A stretch of DNA of 9,804 nt from Acetobacteraceae bacterium (GTDB lineage Bacteria > Pseudomonadota > Alphaproteobacteria > Acetobacterales > Acetobacteraceae), in NCBI GenBank assembly GCA_027323595.1, contig DAHWBL010000375.1, forward strand, positions 1 to 9,804, written 5' to 3'. Under the pieces are notes generated by a model. That model saw only the letters and a program-made list of their open reading frames with translations, was not told the DNA's origin and made no database searches. Both the position numbers and the translations under genes were made by a program. This document shows, piece by piece, positions 1-6,205 of this stretch; the first letter of the stretch is position 1; each line of letters starts with the position of its first letter.

Positions 1-688
1 TCTGTCGCTGGATGTGCGCGCCGGCGAGATCGTCGGGCTGATCGGGCCGAACGGCGCGGGCAAGAGCACCACCTTCAACCTGCTCGGCGGCGCGGCGCGG
101 CCGCAGCGGGGCACGGTGCGCATCGGCGGCGCGGTGCTGGCCGGCGGCGGTGCCGCCGCCGCGCGGCTGGGGCTGGCGCGCAGCTTTCAGCATGTCCGGC
201 TGATCGGTGAGATGAGCGTGCTCGACAACGCCGCACTCGGCGCGCATCTGCGCGGCCGCGCCGGCCCGATCACCAGCCTGCTGCGGCTCGATCGCGCCGA
301 GGAGGCACGGCTGCGCGGCGAGGCGATGGCCCAGCTCACCCGGCTTGGCCTCGCCGAGGACGCTGGGCGCCCGGCCGGCACCCTGCCGCTCGGCCGCCAG
401 CGTCTGGTCGAGATCGCGCGCGCTCTGTGCGCCGATCCGCTGCTGCTGCTGCTCGATGAGCCCGCGGCCGGGCTGCGCCACCAGGAAAAGCGCGCGCTCG
501 CCGAGCTGCTGCGCGCCCTGCGCGGCGAGGGCCTGGGCATTCTGCTGGTCGAGCACGACATGAATTTCGTCATGACCACCGCCGACCGGCTGGTGGTGCT
601 GGATTTCGGCGCACGGCTCGCCGCCGGCACGCCCGCCGAGGTGCGCCAGGACCCCGCCGTGCTGGAGGCCTATCTTGGCGCCGCGTGA
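1..688 (+). CDS. livG: LivG-type ABC transporter ATP-binding protein (5' end outside window)
   Basis: Cytoplasmic ATPase subunit of a branched-chain amino-acid-type (HAAT family) importer; it would pair with LivF and drive the LivH/LivM permeases. The frame is open from the window edge (first full codon at 2), so the start lies to the left; 228 residues are seen. Visible in order: Walker A GPNGAGKST (nt 44-70), the Q-loop in a RSFQHVRL segment typical of LivG, a degenerate signature PLGRQ in place of LSGGQ, Walker B LLLLLDEP followed by AAGL, and the switch histidine in LVEHDM. The relaxed signature is normal for LivG, whose usual form is close to YGQQ. The C-terminus (GTPAEVRQDP...YLGAA) is the standard family ending. 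It ends 9 bp before the livF ATG. The substrate cannot be told: HAAT systems also carry urea, amides and aromatic acids. A fusion to LivM upstream cannot be excluded because the N-terminus is missing. Confidence 0.93.
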   Translation, partial: LSLDVRAGEIVGLIGPNGAGKSTTFNLLGGAARPQRGTVRIGGAVLAGGGAAAARLGLARSFQHVRLIGEMSVLDNAALGAHLRGRAGPITSLLRLDRAEEARLRGEAMAQLTRLGLAEDAGRPAGTLPLGRQRLVEIARALCADPLLLLLDEPAAGLRHQEKRALAELLRALRGEGLGILLVEHDMNFVMTTADRLVVLDFGARLAAGTPAEVRQDPAVLEAYLGAA

Positions 689-697
689 AGGCCGTTC

Positions 698-1492
698 ATG
701 CCGATGACCGGGGTTGTCGAGATCGTCCCGCCACGGCCGGCCTTGCGGGTGCAGGCGATGGCCGTCGCCTATGGCGGCATCGCGGCGGTGCGCGAGGTGT
801 CGCTGCGGGTGCCGCAGGGCGGCATCATCACCGTGGTCGGCCCCAACGGCGCCGGCAAGACCAGCCTGCTCAACGCGGTGATGGGGCTGATCCCATGTGG
901 CGGCGAGGTCTGGCTCGGCGAGCAGAATCTCAGCGCCCTGCCGGTGGAGGAGCGGGTGAGCGCCGGGCTGTGCCTGGTGCCCGAGCGGCGTGAGCTGTTC
1001 GCCCCGATGAGCGTGCTGGACAATCTTCTGCTCGGCGCCTGGCGCCATCGCGCGCGCGGTGCCGCCGCCCGCCGCGCCCTGCTGGACCAGGTGTTCGCCC
1101 GCTTCCCCCGCCTTGCCGAACGCCGCGCCCAGCGCGCCGGCACCCTGTCGGGCGGCGAGCGCCAGATGCTGGCGATGGGCCGCGCGCTGATGGGCCAGCC
1201 GCGCGTGCTGCTGCTCGACGAGCCGAGCCTGGGGCTCGCGCCGCTGATCGTGCGCGAGATTTTCGCCATCATCGCCGAGCTGCGGCGCGAGGGGGTGGCG
1301 ATCCTGCTGGTCGAGCAGAACGCCCGCGCCGCGCTGGCGGTGGCCGATCGCGCCTACGTGCTGGAGGGCGGGGTCGTCACCCTGGGTGGTCCCGCCGCGG
1401 TTCTGGCCAACGACCCGCGCGTGGTGCAAACCTATCTTGGCGCCGGCGATCCCGCCGGCGATGCCGCCTCGCCCCTCGGAGAAGTCTCATGA
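698..1492 (+). CDS. livF: LivF-type ABC transporter ATP-binding protein
   Basis: Second ATPase subunit of the same HAAT-type importer, 264 residues. Motifs: Walker A GPNGAGKT at 48-55, the LivF-type loop VPERRELF after it, a canonical signature LSGGERQ starting at 150, and Walker B VLLLDEPSLGLAP with D174/E175. The switch position reads LVEQNA with Gln207 where most ABC ATPases have His; this is usual for LivF and is not a defect. ATG 698 is preceded by GAAGG at 687-691, six bases away, and follows the livG stop by 9 bp; ATG 704 two codons later is a possible alternative. The family's usual YLG ending is followed by about 16 extra residues rich in Gly, Ala, Asp and Pro. The stop overlaps the next start as ATGA, so the following gene is probably translationally coupled. 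The LivF assignment is firm; the transported substrate is unknown. Confidence 0.95.
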   Translation: MPMTGVVEIVPPRPALRVQAMAVAYGGIAAVREVSLRVPQGGIITVVGPNGAGKTSLLNAVMGLIPCGGEVWLGEQNLSALPVEERVSAGLCLVPERRELFAPMSVLDNLLLGAWRHRARGAAARRALLDQVFARFPRLAERRAQRAGTLSGGERQMLAMGRALMGQPRVLLLDEPSLGLAPLIVREIFAIIAELRREGVAILLVEQNARAALAVADRAYVLEGGVVTLGGPAAVLANDPRVVQTYLGAGDPAGDAASPLGEVS

Positions 1493-2115
1493 GCCCGGAA
1501 TTGAAGGACAAGCTCGCCATTCGCGAACTGGTGGAAAACTGGGTGCTGTGGCGCGATGCCTGCCTGTGGCAGAAATTCCGCACCGTCTGGTGGGACGAGG
1601 GCGTGATGATGGCCACCTGGACACAGGGCACCGCCGACCAGTTCATCGCGATGAGCCGCGAGGGCTTCGCCAAGGGCGTGCGCATCCTGCATTTCCTCGG
1701 CGGCAGCAGCATCGAGCTCGAAGGTGACCGCGCGGTGGTGCAGACCAAGATGACCATCAGCCAGCGCGCCGAGGTGCATGGCGTGCTGTGCGACGTGGTC
1801 TGCACCGGCCGCTTCTACGACTTCCTCGAAAAGCGCAAGCCGGGCAAGAAATCCGCCCGCTGGGGCTTCGTGCTGCGCCAGCCGATCTATGAAAAGGACC
1901 GGATGGACCCGGTGATGCCCGGCACCTGGCCGATCCTGGATCAGGCCAAGCTCGCGAAATTTCCCGAGGGCTACCGCTATCTGGGCTATCTGCAGTCCCA
2001 CATCGGCTATCCGGTGAAGCTGGACAGCCCCGGCCTGATCGGCCCGGAGACCGACCGGCTGTACAAGACCGGCGCCGCCTGGCTGCGCGGCGAAAAGCTC
2101 AACTGGCGCAAATAG
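1489..2115 (+). CDS. NTF2/SnoaL-like family protein
   Basis: A 208-residue soluble protein with no signal peptide or membrane segment. The N-terminal part (about 4-135) reads as a SnoaL-like NTF2 fold: an initial helix (ELKDKLAIRELVENWVLWRD), an aromatic-rich W-F-x-x-x-W-W segment, and a strand pair around HFLGGSSIELEGDRAVVQTKM followed by a CDVVCTGRFYDFLEK strand. A C-terminal extension (about 136-208) with DRMDPV and FPEGYRYLGYLQS segments makes it longer than minimal SnoaL proteins of 130-150 residues; I recall similar two-part proteins in proteobacteria and fungi. Members of this fold include small isomerases, cyclases, dehydratases and binding proteins, so the activity cannot be named. 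ATG 1489 overlaps the livF stop by ATGA and has GGAG at 1478-1481, seven bases upstream. Position suggests it acts on, or is needed with, the compound imported by the Liv-type transporter; that is inference. Confidence 0.85.
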   Translation: MSPELKDKLAIRELVENWVLWRDACLWQKFRTVWWDEGVMMATWTQGTADQFIAMSREGFAKGVRILHFLGGSSIELEGDRAVVQTKMTISQRAEVHGVLCDVVCTGRFYDFLEKRKPGKKSARWGFVLRQPIYEKDRMDPVMPGTWPILDQAKLAKFPEGYRYLGYLQSHIGYPVKLDSPGLIGPETDRLYKTGAAWLRGEKLNWRK

Positions 2116-2124
2116 GCTCGGCGG

Positions 2125-2571
2125 CTACAAAAACTCGTCCAGATGCCCGGCCAGCTCATGGTCGGGCGTCTTGGTGAGGTCCTTCGGCAGCGTGCCGACC
2201 ACCGCGTTCAGCACCGCCTGGTCCAGCCCGCCCCTCAGATCGGCCAGCGCGTGCGCCGGCGCCACCAGCACCAGATGGTCGAAGCCGCCCGACGCCGCGG
2301 CTTCGTTCACCTCGCGCGCGACCGAGGCGACGAAATCCTGCTTGGCCAACTGGTGCGGGTCATGCTTTGGCGCCACGGCGTGGCGGGTGGTGCCCACGCT
2401 CTCGTGGGTGCGCCCCGGCCGGTCGCTGCCCAGATCGTGGGAGCGTTCACCGGCGGTGCGCGAGGTGAGCTCCTTGAAGGTGTGCAAGCTGCGCGCGTGC
2501 GGATCGCGCGCGACGAGGCGGGCATGTTCGCCATCGGCGATCACCACCCACAGCCTGGAATACCGAACCAT
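2125..2571 (-). CDS. Host attachment family protein (PF10116-like)
   Basis: A 148-residue soluble protein resembling the family annotated as 'protein required for attachment to host cells'. Family-like features: an opening strand with WVVIADGEHARLV, a central basic/acidic stretch (GERSHDLGSDRPGRTHESVG), a KQDFVASVAREVNEA helix, the strand HLVLVAPAHALADLR, and the ending LPKDLTKTPDHELAGHLDEFL. The family is related to bacterial release-factor-like (baeRF) domains, so the attachment name should not be taken as a demonstrated function. The frame stays open well upstream into the hydrolase gene, but homology begins at ATG 2571, which has AGGGAG at 2583-2578 on this strand with a 6-base spacer, so I place the start there. 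It is last in the leftward gene series, 86 bp after the hydrolase-like gene. Its stop lies 9 bp from that of the convergent NTF2-like gene. Confidence 0.85.
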   Translation of the reverse strand: MVRYSRLWVVIADGEHARLVARDPHARSLHTFKELTSRTAGERSHDLGSDRPGRTHESVGTTRHAVAPKHDPHQLAKQDFVASVAREVNEAAASGGFDHLVLVAPAHALADLRGGLDQAVLNAVVGTLPKDLTKTPDHELAGHLDEFL

Positions 2572-2580
2572 CGAACGCTC

Positions 2581-2600
2581 CCTGGCGATGTGTCGCCAGG
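2581..2600 (-). promoter_or_regulatory. Hairpin covering part of a ribosome-binding site
   Basis: A perfect 8-bp inverted repeat with a 4-base loop: CCTGGCGA, TGTG, TCGCCAGG on the + strand. In the leftward transcript it ends 9 bases before the ATG of the host-attachment-family gene. Its 3' arm contains AGG of the AGGGAG ribosome-binding site. No T-run follows, so it is not a classical intrinsic terminator. It could limit translation initiation, mark an mRNA end or processing site, or be chance in GC-rich DNA. The structure is seen directly; the role is inference. Confidence 0.45.
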
Positions 2601-2616
2601 GCAGCCTGCGCTGCCC
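2599..2616 (-). promoter_or_regulatory. Second hairpin adjoining the first
   Basis: A perfect 7-bp inverted repeat (GGGCAGC / GCTGCCC) with a 4-base CTGC loop, sharing two bases with the neighbouring 2581-2600 hairpin. Together they fill the proximal half of the 86-bp gap between the hydrolase-like gene and the host-attachment-family gene. The rest of the gap (2617-2657) is GC-rich and contains TTGACG at 2645-2640 on the - strand, which resembles a -35 element, but no -10-like element lies at proper spacing. Whether a separate promoter exists here cannot be decided. Confidence 0.35.
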
Positions 2617-2657
2617 GGCGCGGCGGGCGCATTGTCCTGCGTCAAGCCCATACCTGG

Positions 2658-3440
2658 TTATTCGGCAAAGCCCGCCAGCGCATCGACCGTGATGGCGGTC
2701 CGTTCGTAGGGCAGCATATGCCCGGCACCGGCGACGATGGTTTGCACCGCACCGGTCAGCCGCCGGGCGAACAGGTCGGCATAGGTCGCAGGCACCACCC
2801 GGTCGGCCGCGCCCCACAGCAGCAGGGTCGGGCAGACGATCCGGCGCAGCCGCTTGCGCAGCCCCTTGTCGGGGATCGGCCAGACGAATTTGGCGACCGC
2901 GGTGTTGGCCTGCGCCGTGGCGATCATGGCATCGCCGGCGGCCGGCTGGGTGTCGGGCACCAGATGCGCGTCGTCCCAGGCCGCCCGCGCGGCGGCGTCT
3001 TCCCACAGCGCGTCGCCCAGCAGGGGCCCCGGCAGCGCGAACAGATCCGCCACCGGGCGCTCCTCATCCCACAGCCCCATCGGCGCGATCAGCCCCAGCC
3101 GGGTGACCCGGCGGGGCACGTGCGCGGCGATCTCGGCGGCCACCATGCCGCCGAAGCCATGCCCCACCACCAGCGCGTCCGGCCGGTTGAGCGCCGCCAG
3201 CAGTTCGTCGTAGGCAAGTGCCAGATCATGGATGTCATCGAGCCCGTCCAGCTCGTCCAGATCGGCGAAGCCCGGCATCACCGGCGCGAACAGCTCGACC
3301 CGGCGCGACAGCGCATCCAGGAACGGATCATTGCCGTCCGCCCCGGTCAGCCCATGCAGCCAGACCACCGGCCGCCCGGCCCCGCCGCGCAGCACCTGCC
3401 AGTCCAGTCCCGCCGCCGGAACGATTTCACGCCGCAGCAT
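2658..3440 (-). CDS. Alpha/beta-hydrolase-fold protein with nucleophile serine replaced
   Basis: A 260-residue cytosolic alpha/beta-hydrolase-fold protein. The oxyanion region WLHGLTG (27-33) is present, as are the candidate catalytic acid Asp213 (WGAADRVVP) and candidate His241 (GAGHMLPYER). The nucleophile elbow, usually GxSxG, reads VVGHGFGGM: residue 95 is Gly (codon 3158-3156, GGC), not Ser, Cys or Asp. The protein therefore lacks the usual nucleophile and may be non-hydrolytic, may use another mechanism (as cofactor-independent dioxygenases and some lyases of the fold do), or may have lost activity; no frameshift or stop suggests decay. The frame opens at 3515, but ATG 3440 is preceded by GGAGG with 5 bases between and matches the fold's beginning, so I chose it. 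It overlaps the end of the upstream LLM oxidoreductase gene by 14 bp, suggesting coupled translation and a shared pathway. Substrate unknown. Confidence 0.88.
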   Translation of the reverse strand: MLRREIVPAAGLDWQVLRGGAGRPVVWLHGLTGADGNDPFLDALSRRVELFAPVMPGFADLDELDGLDDIHDLALAYDELLAALNRPDALVVGHGFGGMVAAEIAAHVPRRVTRLGLIAPMGLWDEERPVADLFALPGPLLGDALWEDAAARAAWDDAHLVPDTQPAAGDAMIATAQANTAVAKFVWPIPDKGLRKRLRRIVCPTLLLWGAADRVVPATYADLFARRLTGAVQTIVAGAGHMLPYERTAITVDALAGFAE

Positions 3441-4656
3441 GCTGGCCTCCAATTCCCGCCGGATACCAGCGATCTTCCCATTCGGCATAGCGGTTGCGCA
3501 GCCGTGGCGCGACATCGCGCGCGAAGCGGCCGATATTCTCGAACGCCTTGTCGCGCGGCATGTCGCCGAACTGCGGCAGCACCATCAGATGGCCGACCTT
3601 GAGCGTGTCGGCGAGATCGCCCAGCCGCTGCGCCACGGTGTCGGCGCTGCCCGCGACGATGTAGCCGCGCTCGATGAAATCCCCCCAGGTCAGTTGCGAC
3701 AGATCGGCCCGCGAGCCGGCGCGCCGCACGATCCGCGCGATCTGTGATTTGATCCCCGCGCGCATCGTCGGCACCGAGGTATAGCCCGGCGGGCTCACCC
3801 AGCCGGCATAGGTGTGCAGGCAGCGCTGCCAGAAATACTGCACATGCGGCCAGTAGAGTCGTTCCGCCTCGGCATCGCTGTCGGCCACGCCGACGAACTG
3901 CAAAAAGCCGGCACGATACGGATTGGCATCGATGTTGCGCCGCGCGACGGTCTCCCAGAACCCGTCCATCACCTTGCGGGCTTCCAGATATCCGAAATAG
4001 CTGAGATTGGAGTAGAGGAAATCCTGATCGATGCAGTAGTCCCAGGTCTCCACCGACGCCCCGCCAGGCACCCAGATGGGCGGCCGCGGCTGCTGCATCG
4101 GCCGCGGCCAGCAATTGACGTAGCGAAGCTGCGTGTATTTGCCGTTGAAGCTGAACATGTCCGGCTCGGCCCAGGCGCGCAGGATCAGCTCCACCCCCTC
4201 GCGATATTTCTCGCGCAGGGTGGCCGGGTTCTCGCCATAGGCGAAGGCGGTGTCCTGCGGCGTGCCGACCGGAAACCCGCCGATCAGCCGGCCGTTGCTG
4301 ATCACATCCAGCATGGCGAATTCCTCGGCCACGCGGATCGGCGGATTGTACAGCGCCACCGAATTGCCCAGCACCACCAGCGCGGCGCGGCTGGTGCGTC
4401 GCGCCAGCGCGGCGGCCATCAGATTGGGCGAGGGCATCAGCCCGTAGGCGTTGGAATGATGCTCATTGACGCAGATGCCATCAAAGCCGAGCCGCTCGGC
4501 CTCCTCCAGCAGATCGAGATAATCGTTGTAGGCGCGGTTGCCGACCTTCGGGTCGAACAGCCGCGACGGCACATCGACCCAGACCGAACGATGCTTGTCG
4601 CGAAAATCGTCCGGCAGTCCGGGATAGGACATCAGGTGAAAACAATGGAACTTCAT
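3427..4656 (-). CDS. LLM class flavin-dependent oxidoreductase (luciferase-like monooxygenase)
   Basis: A 409-residue protein of the bacterial luciferase-like TIM-barrel family, which uses reduced FMN or F420 with an organic substrate; many members are monooxygenases that need a separate flavin reductase. Family marks: strand 1 MKFHCFHLM; helix YNDYLDLLEEAERLGFDGICVNEHHSN (about 43-69, NEHH being the luciferase-type motif) followed by AYGLMPSPNLMAAALARRT; EEFAMLDVISNGRLIGGFPVG (111-131) with the family's SNGR turn; WPRPMQQPRPPIWVPGG; and a C-terminal helix-strand GSADTVAQRLGDLADTLKVGHLMVL. About 60 residues longer than many family members. ATG 4656 has GGAGGG eight bases upstream (4670-4665). 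It starts 40 bp after the M32 carboxypeptidase stop and overlaps the hydrolase-like gene by 14 bp, so the two probably act on the same compound. Flavin versus F420 use and the substrate cannot be told from sequence. No flavin reductase gene is in the window. Confidence 0.92.
   Translation of the reverse strand: MKFHCFHLMSYPGLPDDFRDKHRSVWVDVPSRLFDPKVGNRAYNDYLDLLEEAERLGFDGICVNEHHSNAYGLMPSPNLMAAALARRTSRAALVVLGNSVALYNPPIRVAEEFAMLDVISNGRLIGGFPVGTPQDTAFAYGENPATLREKYREGVELILRAWAEPDMFSFNGKYTQLRYVNCWPRPMQQPRPPIWVPGGASVETWDYCIDQDFLYSNLSYFGYLEARKVMDGFWETVARRNIDANPYRAGFLQFVGVADSDAEAERLYWPHVQYFWQRCLHTYAGWVSPPGYTSVPTMRAGIKSQIARIVRRAGSRADLSQLTWGDFIERGYIVAGSADTVAQRLGDLADTLKVGHLMVLPQFGDMPRDKAFENIGRFARDVAPRLRNRYAEWEDRWYPAGIGGQHAAA
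3446..3450 (-). promoter_or_regulatory. Ribosome-binding site deciding the hydrolase-like start
   Basis: GGAGG on the - strand (CCTCC on +), within TTGGAGG, five bases before ATG 3440 and inside the 3' end of the LLM oxidoreductase gene. It favours ATG 3440 over the ATG at 3515 that opens the same frame 25 codons earlier. Confidence 0.75.
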
Positions 4657-4664
4657 GCTCCGCG

Positions 4665-4670
4665 CCCTCC
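4665..4670 (-). promoter_or_regulatory. Ribosome-binding site of the LLM oxidoreductase gene
   Basis: GGAGGG on the - strand, eight bases before ATG 4656, lying within the 40-bp gap after the M32 carboxypeptidase stop. No promoter-like pair is apparent in that gap, which fits co-transcription with the upstream gene. Confidence 0.65.
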
Positions 4671-4696
4671 CCGAGCGCTGGTTGTGCCGCGGGCCT

Positions 4697-6205
4697 TCAG
4701 CCCGTCAGATAGCGGCTGGTCAGATGATTCTGGAAATCGCCTGGGTCCAGTGTCTTGCCGGTGGCGGCAAGAAGCAAGTCGTTAAAGCCCAGCCGGCTGC
4801 CCTGCGCATGCACGCGCGGCCGCAGCCAGCCGGTGAGCACGCCAAGCTCGCCGCTCGCCAGCGCCGCGTCCAGCTCCGGCAGATCGGCCCGTGCCGCCGC
4901 CATCAGTTGCGCGGCCGCCATCGCGCCCAGCGTGTAGCTGGGGAAATAGCCAAAGGCGCCGTCATACCAATGGATGTCCTGCAAACACCCGCGCGCGTCA
5001 TCGGGCGGCACGACGCCCAGCAGCGCGCGCATGCCCTCGTTCCACGCCCCCGGCAGGTCCGCCACCGCCAGATCGCCCGAGATGAGGCCCCGCTCCAGCT
5101 CGAAGCGCAGGATCACGTGCGCCGGATAGGTCATCTCGTCGGCATCGACGCGGATCAGCCCGCGCCCGACGCGGCGCCACAGCGCCGCCAGATTGTCCGG
5201 CGCGAACGCCACGTCCGCGCCGAAGCCGTCGGCCAGCCGTGGCGACAGCCAGGCCAGATAGGCGTCGGACCGGCACGCCTGCATCTCGATGATCAGTGAC
5301 TGGCTCTCATGAATTCCCATCCCGGCGGCCTGGCCCACCGGCTGGCGCGCCCACGCCTCGGGCAGGCCGCGCTCGTACAGCCCGTGCCCGGTCTCATGCA
5401 TCACCCCCATCAGCGCCTGGGCGAAATCGGCCTCGTCGTAGCGGGTGGTGATGCGCACATCAAAGCGGGTGCCGCCGCAGAACGGATGCACCGAGCGATC
5501 CAGCCGCGCATGGGCGTAATCAAGCCCGGACAGCTCCGACAATTGCCGGCACAGCGCCTCCTGGGCGGCGACCGCGAACGGCCCCGTCGCGCGCACCGGT
5601 GCCGGGCGCGCCGCCTGCAACGCCAGCGCGCGCGGCAGCGCATCGGCGAGAAACGCGGTGTATCGCGCGAAGATCGGCGCCACGTCGGCGCTGGCGATGC
5701 CGCGCTGATAGCCATCCATCAGCGCGTCATAGGGCGCAAGCCCGGTGCGCTCGGCGAGCGCGCGCGCGCCCTGCCCGGCCAGCGCCACCACCTGTTCGAG
5801 GTGCGGGCGCACCAGCGCGAAATCCGAGGTCGCGCGTGCCTGCCGCCAAACCTTCTCGCACGCCGCGTTGGCCCGCGCGGTGGCCTCCACCAGGGCGGCA
5901 TCCATCGCGGTGGCGCGCGTGTGGTCGTGCCGCAGCAGCGCCAGATTGGCCTGGTCCCATGCCGAGCCAGGCGGTTCGGCCTCGGCGGCCTCCAGCCAGT
6001 CGCCGACCTCGGGCGCGGTGGCGAGCTCATGCATCAGCCCGCTCAGCACCGCGATCTGGTCGCCCCGGCTCGCCGCTCCGCCGGGCGGCATCATCGCCGA
6101 ACTGTCCCAGCCCAGCATCGCCAGCGCCTCGCCGATCACCGCGATGCGCTCGGCGCGCGCGCACAGCCGCGCATAGGCGGAGCTTGACGGTGGTGTGTCG
6201 TTCAT
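4697..6205 (-). CDS. Carboxypeptidase M32 (Taq-type zinc metallocarboxypeptidase)
   Basis: A 502-residue cytosolic metallopeptidase that removes C-terminal residues from peptides; the length matches the family (about 500). The zinc site is intact: H270-E-T-G-H274 gives two ligands and the catalytic Glu271, and H299-E-S-Q carries the third ligand Glu300. Other family features are DVRITTRYDEADF ahead of the zinc site, EMQACRSDAYLAWL, RVDADEMTYPAHVILRFELE, DIHWYDGAFGYFPSYTLGAM, and the C-terminal DPGDFQNHLTSRYL. The start ATG 6205 overlaps the SURF1 stop as ATGA; the frame stays open far upstream through SURF1, but that part is the wrong-frame shadow of SURF1. There is no signal peptide. Placement behind a cytochrome oxidase cluster looks like operon organisation rather than shared biochemistry. 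The stop codon lies in the loop of a short 5-bp hairpin (4690-4704) with no T-run. Confidence 0.96.
   Translation of the reverse strand: MNDTPPSSSAYARLCARAERIAVIGEALAMLGWDSSAMMPPGGAASRGDQIAVLSGLMHELATAPEVGDWLEAAEAEPPGSAWDQANLALLRHDHTRATAMDAALVEATARANAACEKVWRQARATSDFALVRPHLEQVVALAGQGARALAERTGLAPYDALMDGYQRGIASADVAPIFARYTAFLADALPRALALQAARPAPVRATGPFAVAAQEALCRQLSELSGLDYAHARLDRSVHPFCGGTRFDVRITTRYDEADFAQALMGVMHETGHGLYERGLPEAWARQPVGQAAGMGIHESQSLIIEMQACRSDAYLAWLSPRLADGFGADVAFAPDNLAALWRRVGRGLIRVDADEMTYPAHVILRFELERGLISGDLAVADLPGAWNEGMRALLGVVPPDDARGCLQDIHWYDGAFGYFPSYTLGAMAAAQLMAAARADLPELDAALASGELGVLTGWLRPRVHAQGSRLGFNDLLLAATGKTLDPGDFQNHLTSRYLTG

Noticed and set aside
395..420. The degenerate ABC signature (PLGRQ) in LivG as a sign of an inactive ATPase.
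   Set aside because: LivG-type ATPases normally lack the LSGGQ form, and Walker A, Walker B and the switch histidine are intact.
1316..1318. Gln207 at the switch-histidine position of LivF as a loss-of-function change.
   Set aside because: LVEQNA is the usual LivF form.
2640..2645. TTGACG on the - strand as a -35 box for the host-attachment-family gene.
   Set aside because: No -10-like sequence lies 16-18 bases downstream; the region there is nearly all G and C. It is mentioned only as a weak candidate.
2572..3006. An upstream extension of the host-attachment-family frame through the hydrolase-like gene.
   Set aside because: The added sequence is an out-of-frame reading of the hydrolase-like gene, while family similarity and a good ribosome-binding site point to ATG 2571.
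4690..4704. A small hairpin (CGGGC / GCCCG) with the M32 stop codon in its loop, as a possible terminator.
   Set aside because: The stem has only 5 bp and no T-run follows on the - strand; this is expected by chance in such GC-rich DNA.
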